Assembly (NCBI RefSeq): GCF_003206155.1
Contig: NZ_PZJV01000001.1
Location: 1,286,574 to 1,350,573, forward strand
Length of the DNA stretch: 64,000 nt
DNA from: Salinicola halophilus
Lineage (GTDB): Bacteria > Pseudomonadota > Gammaproteobacteria > Pseudomonadales > Halomonadaceae
Reading direction: 5' to 3'
This document shows, piece after piece, positions 60,589 through 64,000 of this stretch; position 1 is the first letter of the stretch, and every line of letters begins with the position of its first letter. A program made the translations under genes and the position numbers. Below the pieces are notes generated by a model, which did no database searches, had not been told where the DNA came from, and was given only the letters and a program-made list of their open reading frames with translations.

Positions 60589-61500
60589 GTGAAAACCGTG
60601 CTGGATGTCACCTACACCACGATCGACGAGGTAGCGCTCGAGGCCGACCTCTATCTGCCCGAGCGAGATGCCAAGCCACCGGTGATCCTCTTTCTGCACG
60701 GGGGTGGCTGGAGATTCGGCGATCGCAAACTGGCCCCGGATCTGTCGCGCTTTTTCGCCCGCGAAGGATTCGCCATGATCAGCATCGATTACCGTCTGTC
60801 CGGTCAGGCGCCCTTCCCGGCGGCGGTCGAAGACGTCAAGACCGCCATTCGCTGGGTGAAATCCGTCGCCGACACCTACGGCTTTGACGCCGAGCGGCTC
60901 GGGCTATGGGGCTCCTCCGCCGGCGCGCATCTGGCGACGCTGGCCGTCACCGCTGGCCCCGAGCGATTTCGTGGCAACGAGTACGGCGAGTTCGATGAAC
61001 AGGTGCGAGCGGTGGTCGATGGCTACGGCCCGACCGACTTTCTGCAGCAGGATGCGTTCCGCGACCCCGACGGCGCACCCTCTGATGATCCGGAATCCAT
61101 CCAGATGCCGCCGGGCAAGTTCAGCGCCGATGCCGATTCGATGGAGTCGCTATTCATCGGCGCGCCGATCGAGGAGGCGCCGGACCGCGTGGCTGCGGCC
61201 AACCCCATCACCTACGTGGAACCCGGTCTGCCACCGATGCTGATTCTGCACGGCCTGAGCGATACCGCCGTGCCATGGCAGCAAAGCCGGCTACTGTTCG
61301 ACGCGCTCTCACGTACGGACAACCCGGCCACCCTGGGGCTGATCGAAGGCCTGGGGCACGGCTTCTTCAATCGCAACGCGCTGGACGATGACGGCCCGCG
61401 GACGATGCATGTCTCTCGAAGTGACGCGCCGGAGCAAAAGAGTGTCGAGCGCCACGAGATATTCGCCCACGTTGCCGAGTTCTTTCGCTCGACGCTGTAG
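60589..61500 (+). CDS. alpha/beta-hydrolase esterase (HSL/BD-FAE-like)
   Basis: A 303-residue serine esterase. The oxyanion motif is 'ILFLHGGGWRFGD', the nucleophile elbow 'LWGSSAGAHLATL' (G-x-S-x-G), the acid 'LHGLSDTAVPWQQ' and the base 'GLGHGFFN'. I chose the GTG at 60589 (KTVLDVTY) because GAGGAGTGCCCC is directly upstream. It is co-oriented with the quercetinase-like gene; hydrolysis of an ester released by that enzyme is a reasonable but unproven role. Confidence 0.88.
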   Translation: MKTVLDVTYTTIDEVALEADLYLPERDAKPPVILFLHGGGWRFGDRKLAPDLSRFFAREGFAMISIDYRLSGQAPFPAAVEDVKTAIRWVKSVADTYGFDAERLGLWGSSAGAHLATLAVTAGPERFRGNEYGEFDEQVRAVVDGYGPTDFLQQDAFRDPDGAPSDDPESIQMPPGKFSADADSMESLFIGAPIEEAPDRVAAANPITYVEPGLPPMLILHGLSDTAVPWQQSRLLFDALSRTDNPATLGLIEGLGHGFFNRNALDDDGPRTMHVSRSDAPEQKSVERHEIFAHVAEFFRSTL

Positions 61501-61508
61501 TGGCCTTT

Positions 61509-61550
61509 GCGGCGAGACAGATAGCCTTCGCGGCGAGACAGATGGCGTTG
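61509..61550. repeat. 21-bp tandem repeat (2 copies)
   Basis: GCGGCGAGACAGATAGCCTTC at 61509-61529 is repeated with three changes at 61530-61550, just after the esterase stop. It is non-coding as far as I can see. Confidence 0.7.
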
Positions 61551-61632
61551 GCGGCCACCGGCGCATACGGGCCAGGTGAGTGCTTAACCGAGTGACGAGC
61601 CCAGGCGGAGTCAACCGGGCCAGGCCAACGAT

Positions 61633-62109
61633 TCACCCCAGCAGCAGATCGCCCTCGATGGGCACGAACTCGCTCGCCGCCCGAATCAGCGAATTGGCGG
61701 TGAGCCGGGGCACGCCGTAGACCTCGACGCGCTTGTCATGCACCTCGCGAATCTTCTGCGCCAGCAGGTCGAAGTCGCCGTCGCCGGAGACCAGTACGAT
61801 GACGTCCGCTCGCGCCGCGTATTCAATGGCGTCGAGCGTGATGCCGACGTCCCAGTCACCCTTGGCGGAGCCGTCCGCGCGCTGGATGAAGGGCTTCAAC
61901 TTCACCTCGAAGCCGATCGTGCGCAGCGTGTTCTGGAAGCCGCGCTGCTTGGCGTCGCCCTTGTCGGTGGCGTAGCAGCGGGCAGTGAGCACCTCGCGCC
62001 CCGCCGTCGCCTTGGTCCAGAACCGGCGATAGTCGAAGTGCCTGCCGTAGGCTTCACGCGCGGTGTAGTAGACGTTCTGGGTATCCACGAAGATGGCGAC
62101 GCTGGTCAT
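61633..62109 (-). CDS. NYN-domain (LabA/DUF88) protein
   Basis: A 158-residue protein with the NYN (PIN-like) nuclease fold. Acidic residues in 'AIFVDTQNVYY', 'KGDWDVGITLDAIEYA' and 'VLVSGDGDFDLLAQ' would form the metal site, so RNase activity is likely. Bacterial members include LabA-type proteins; the RNA target is unknown. The ATG at 62109 has a weak ribosome-binding site. It ends 132 nt from the convergent esterase gene. Confidence 0.9.
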   Translation of the reverse strand: MTSVAIFVDTQNVYYTAREAYGRHFDYRRFWTKATAGREVLTARCYATDKGDAKQRGFQNTLRTIGFEVKLKPFIQRADGSAKGDWDVGITLDAIEYAARADVIVLVSGDGDFDLLAQKIREVHDKRVEVYGVPRLTANSLIRAASEFVPIEGDLLLG

Positions 62110-62298
62110 GGCGAGGTTTCCGGCAGGCAGTAAAGCGCCGGCCCGATGGGCCGGCGCTGTCTCGAGAGGCTGTCACCCTGCACCCGATACGTCTCGAAAG
62201 ATACCCCGCAAGGATGCCTCTCGAAAGATAGCCGGCGACAGGCACGTGACGCTTCCCGCCCGGCGAGGTGCGCGTCGGGCCCCGCTTTCTGCCGAGCC

Positions 62299-63330
62299 TC
62301 AGCCTGCCTGGAGTTCGCGGCGAACGATGGCCGCGCCGGCGCTCAGAGCCTCGAGCTTGGCGCTCGCGATACGCCGGGGCAACGGCGTCATGCCGCAGTT
62401 GGTGCAGGGATAGAGCTTGTCGGCGTCGACGAACTGCAGCGCCTTGCGCAGCGTGTCGGCGACCTCTTCCGGCGTCTCGACGGTCTGGGTCGCCACGTCG
62501 ATGGCCCCCGCCATGACCTTCTTGCCACGGATGAGCTCGATGAGCTCCATCGGCACGTGGGAGTTCTGGCACTCCAGCGAAACGATATCGATGTTGGACG
62601 CCTGCAGCTTGGGGAACGTCTCCTCGTACTGGCGCCACTCCGACCCGAGGGTCTTCTTCCAGTCGTTATTGGCCTTGATGCCGTAGCCGTAGCAGATGTG
62701 CACGCCGGTCTCGCACGTCACCCCTTCGATGGCGCGCTCCAGCGCCGCGATGCCCCAGTCGTTGACCTCATCGAAGAAGACGTTGAATGCCGGCTCGTCG
62801 AACTGAATGATATCGACGCCGGCGGCCGCCAGCTCCCTGGCTTCCTCGTTGAGGATCCGGGCGAATTCCCAGGCGAGCTTTTCGCGGCTCTTGTAGTGGC
62901 CATCGAAAAGCGTGTCGACCATGGTCATCGGCCCCGGCAGCGCCCATTTGATCGGCCGGTCGGTCTGCTGGCGCAGGAACCGGGCGTCGTCGACGAACAC
63001 CGGTTTTTCACGCGCCACCGGCCCCACGACCGAGGGCACGCTCGCCTCGTAGCGATCGCGGATCTTCACCGTCTGGCGTTTCTCGAAGTCGACGCCGCTC
63101 AGGTGCTCGATAAACGTGGTGACGAAGTGTTGGCGGGTCTGCTCGCCATCGCTGACGATATCGATACCCGCCCGCTGCTGATCGGCCAGCGTCAGTCGCA
63201 GCGCATCCTGCTTGCCCTCGATCAGGGCGTCACCTTCCAGCTTCCAGGGCGACCAGAGGGTTTCGGGTTCTGCCAGCCAGGCGGGTTTGGGCAGGCTGCC
63301 CGCCGTCGACGTGGGTAACAATGTTTTCAT
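62299..63330 (-). CDS. mesD: folate-independent methionine synthase MesD (core-MetE type)
   Basis: A 343-residue protein equal to the C-terminal catalytic half of MetE. Visible elements are 'LPTSTAGSLPKPAWLAEPE', 'WALPGPMTMVDTLFDG', 'IIQFDEPAF', 'HICYGYG' and 'YPCTNCGMTPLPRRIA', whose H, C and C are the zinc ligands. Lacking the folate-binding N-domain, it cannot use methyl-folate. MesD with its partner MesX (DUF1852) is an oxygen-requiring folate-independent methionine synthase family; the gene before it here is mesX. The ATG at 63330 overlaps the mesX stop by 4 nt. Confidence 0.92.
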   Translation of the reverse strand: MKTLLPTSTAGSLPKPAWLAEPETLWSPWKLEGDALIEGKQDALRLTLADQQRAGIDIVSDGEQTRQHFVTTFIEHLSGVDFEKRQTVKIRDRYEASVPSVVGPVAREKPVFVDDARFLRQQTDRPIKWALPGPMTMVDTLFDGHYKSREKLAWEFARILNEEARELAAAGVDIIQFDEPAFNVFFDEVNDWGIAALERAIEGVTCETGVHICYGYGIKANNDWKKTLGSEWRQYEETFPKLQASNIDIVSLECQNSHVPMELIELIRGKKVMAGAIDVATQTVETPEEVADTLRKALQFVDADKLYPCTNCGMTPLPRRIASAKLEALSAGAAIVRRELQAG

Positions 63331-64000
63331 GAAAACGCGACCTTGTTCCTGGATTGATCGACGGCGCCGTTGGCGGACCACCGCTCGAAGACGTGCCGAT
63401 AGGGCTTGATGAAGTGTTCTTCGGCGAACTTCCCCTGCTCGACGCCCAGCCGGCTACGCTCTTCCCGGTCGTAGACCACCCGCGTCAGTGAATAGTCCGC
63501 GTGCTCCAGACTCGGGCGATAGCACGGCCCCGCCGGCGAATTGGCGTTGTAGATCTCGGGCCGATAGATCTTCTGGAACGACTCCATCGTGCTGACGGCG
63601 CTGATCAGCTCGAGGGTCGTGTAGTCGGTGAGTAGATCGCCGGCGAAATAGAACGCCAGCGGGGCGACCCCGTTCGGCGGCATGAAATAGCGCACCTCGA
63701 GCCCCATCTTGCCGAAGTAGAAGTCGGTCAATGAGGCGTCGTCGTTTTGGTATTCCACGCCCAGCACCGGATGGTGATTGTCGGTACGCCGATACTGCTT
63801 GCTGCTGGAGACACTGAGGCAGATGACCGGCGGCTTGCCGGCGATGCCTCGATACGCCTCGGAGTCGATGAAGCGTCTGAAGAGCTGGCCGTGGAGATCG
63901 CCGAACCCTTCCGGAAGGCCGAATTCCGCGCGATCTCGATTGTGCTCGGCCAGACGCACGCTGAAGTCGTAATCCCGCACGTAGGAGGAGAAGTTGTTGC
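63327..64000 (-). CDS. mesX: MesX (DUF1852), partial
   Basis: The C-terminal ~224 residues of a protein that continues past the right edge; the family is ~320 residues. Characteristic segments are 'NNFSSYVRDYDFSV' at the edge, 'GKPPVICLSVSSSKQYRRT', 'HHPVLGVEYQNDDASLTDFY', 'RYFMPPNGVAPLAFYFAGD' and 'YNANSPAGPCYRPSLEHADY'. MesX is needed with MesD for methionine synthesis, probably to make or supply a one-carbon donor. Only the 3' part of the gene is in the window. Confidence 0.92.
   Translation of the reverse strand, partial: NNFSSYVRDYDFSVRLAEHNRDRAEFGLPEGFGDLHGQLFRRFIDSEAYRGIAGKPPVICLSVSSSKQYRRTDNHHPVLGVEYQNDDASLTDFYFGKMGLEVRYFMPPNGVAPLAFYFAGDLLTDYTTLELISAVSTMESFQKIYRPEIYNANSPAGPCYRPSLEHADYSLTRVVYDREERSRLGVEQGKFAEEHFIKPYRHVFERWSANGAVDQSRNKVAFS

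Noticed and set aside
1-64000. tRNA, rRNA, CRISPR, insertion sequences or prophage
   Set aside because: No cloverleaf, rRNA core, spaced repeat array, transposase or phage gene could be recognised by reading both strands.

Overview
The window looks like chromosomal DNA of a gammaproteobacterium, most likely a halophilic member of the Halomonadaceae (Halomonas/Salinicola-type). The reasons are high G+C content throughout, Gammaproteobacteria-type gene families (dbpA, yejK, rlmA, cyoABCD, yghU, yadGH) and very acidic protein tails. The genus is inference. I see no rRNA, tRNA, insertion sequence, prophage or CRISPR array.

Left third (1-26.3 kb) holds housekeeping and transport genes: a zinc-free alcohol dehydrogenase/quinone reductase; dbpA followed by a RIO1-type kinase; a YebC/TACO1-family gene; a SYLF-domain lipoprotein; the exporter pair yadG-yadH; nucleoid protein yejK; a chemoreceptor behind a near-perfect FliA (sigma-28) promoter; a clade-3 catalase; the cytochrome bo quinol oxidase operon cyoABCD (no cyoE next to it); rlmA; a phnD-phnC-phnE-phnE phosphonate/phosphite importer behind a good PHO box; a DUF429-like gene, a nucleoside deaminase, a SolA-type amine oxidase and a dicarboxylate-type symporter; and the glutathione transferase yghU.

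Middle (26.7-48.7 kb) is an exopolysaccharide locus and the most unusual part. Eleven minus-strand genes (47179 down to 27650), several joined by 4-nt start/stop overlaps, appear to form one operon. It encodes a GT2, a degenerate alginate-lyase/coiled-coil protein, three proteins with a shared 'LYRIIGNDL' domain (two fused to an alginate-lyase-type domain, one of these also to a rhamnosyltransferase-like domain), a membrane protein fused to a kinase-like domain that has lost its catalytic residues, an Alg14/Alg13-like split glycosyltransferase, a WcaJ-type priming sugar transferase, a GT2-GT4 fusion and an asparagine-synthetase-like amidotransferase without the glutaminase cysteine. A convergent glycosyltransferase (26707-27606) and a divergent Wzy/O-antigen-ligase-like gene (47274-48668) flank it. 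No flippase, Wza or Wzc is present. The plausible theme is synthesis and modification or trimming of a uronic-acid-containing polysaccharide, but the product is unknown.

Right third (48.7-64 kb) returns to ordinary genes: an SDR dehydrogenase with a divergent LysR regulator; bioY with a DUF1284 gene; an MscS-type channel; a small DUF2256 zinc-ribbon-like protein; a DUF2231 membrane protein coupled to a sorbosone-dehydrogenase-like beta-propeller protein; a DUF2252 kinase-fold protein; a LysR regulator divergent from a bicupin quercetinase-like dioxygenase and an esterase; a NYN-domain protein; and the folate-independent methionine synthase pair mesX-mesD, with mesX running off the right edge.
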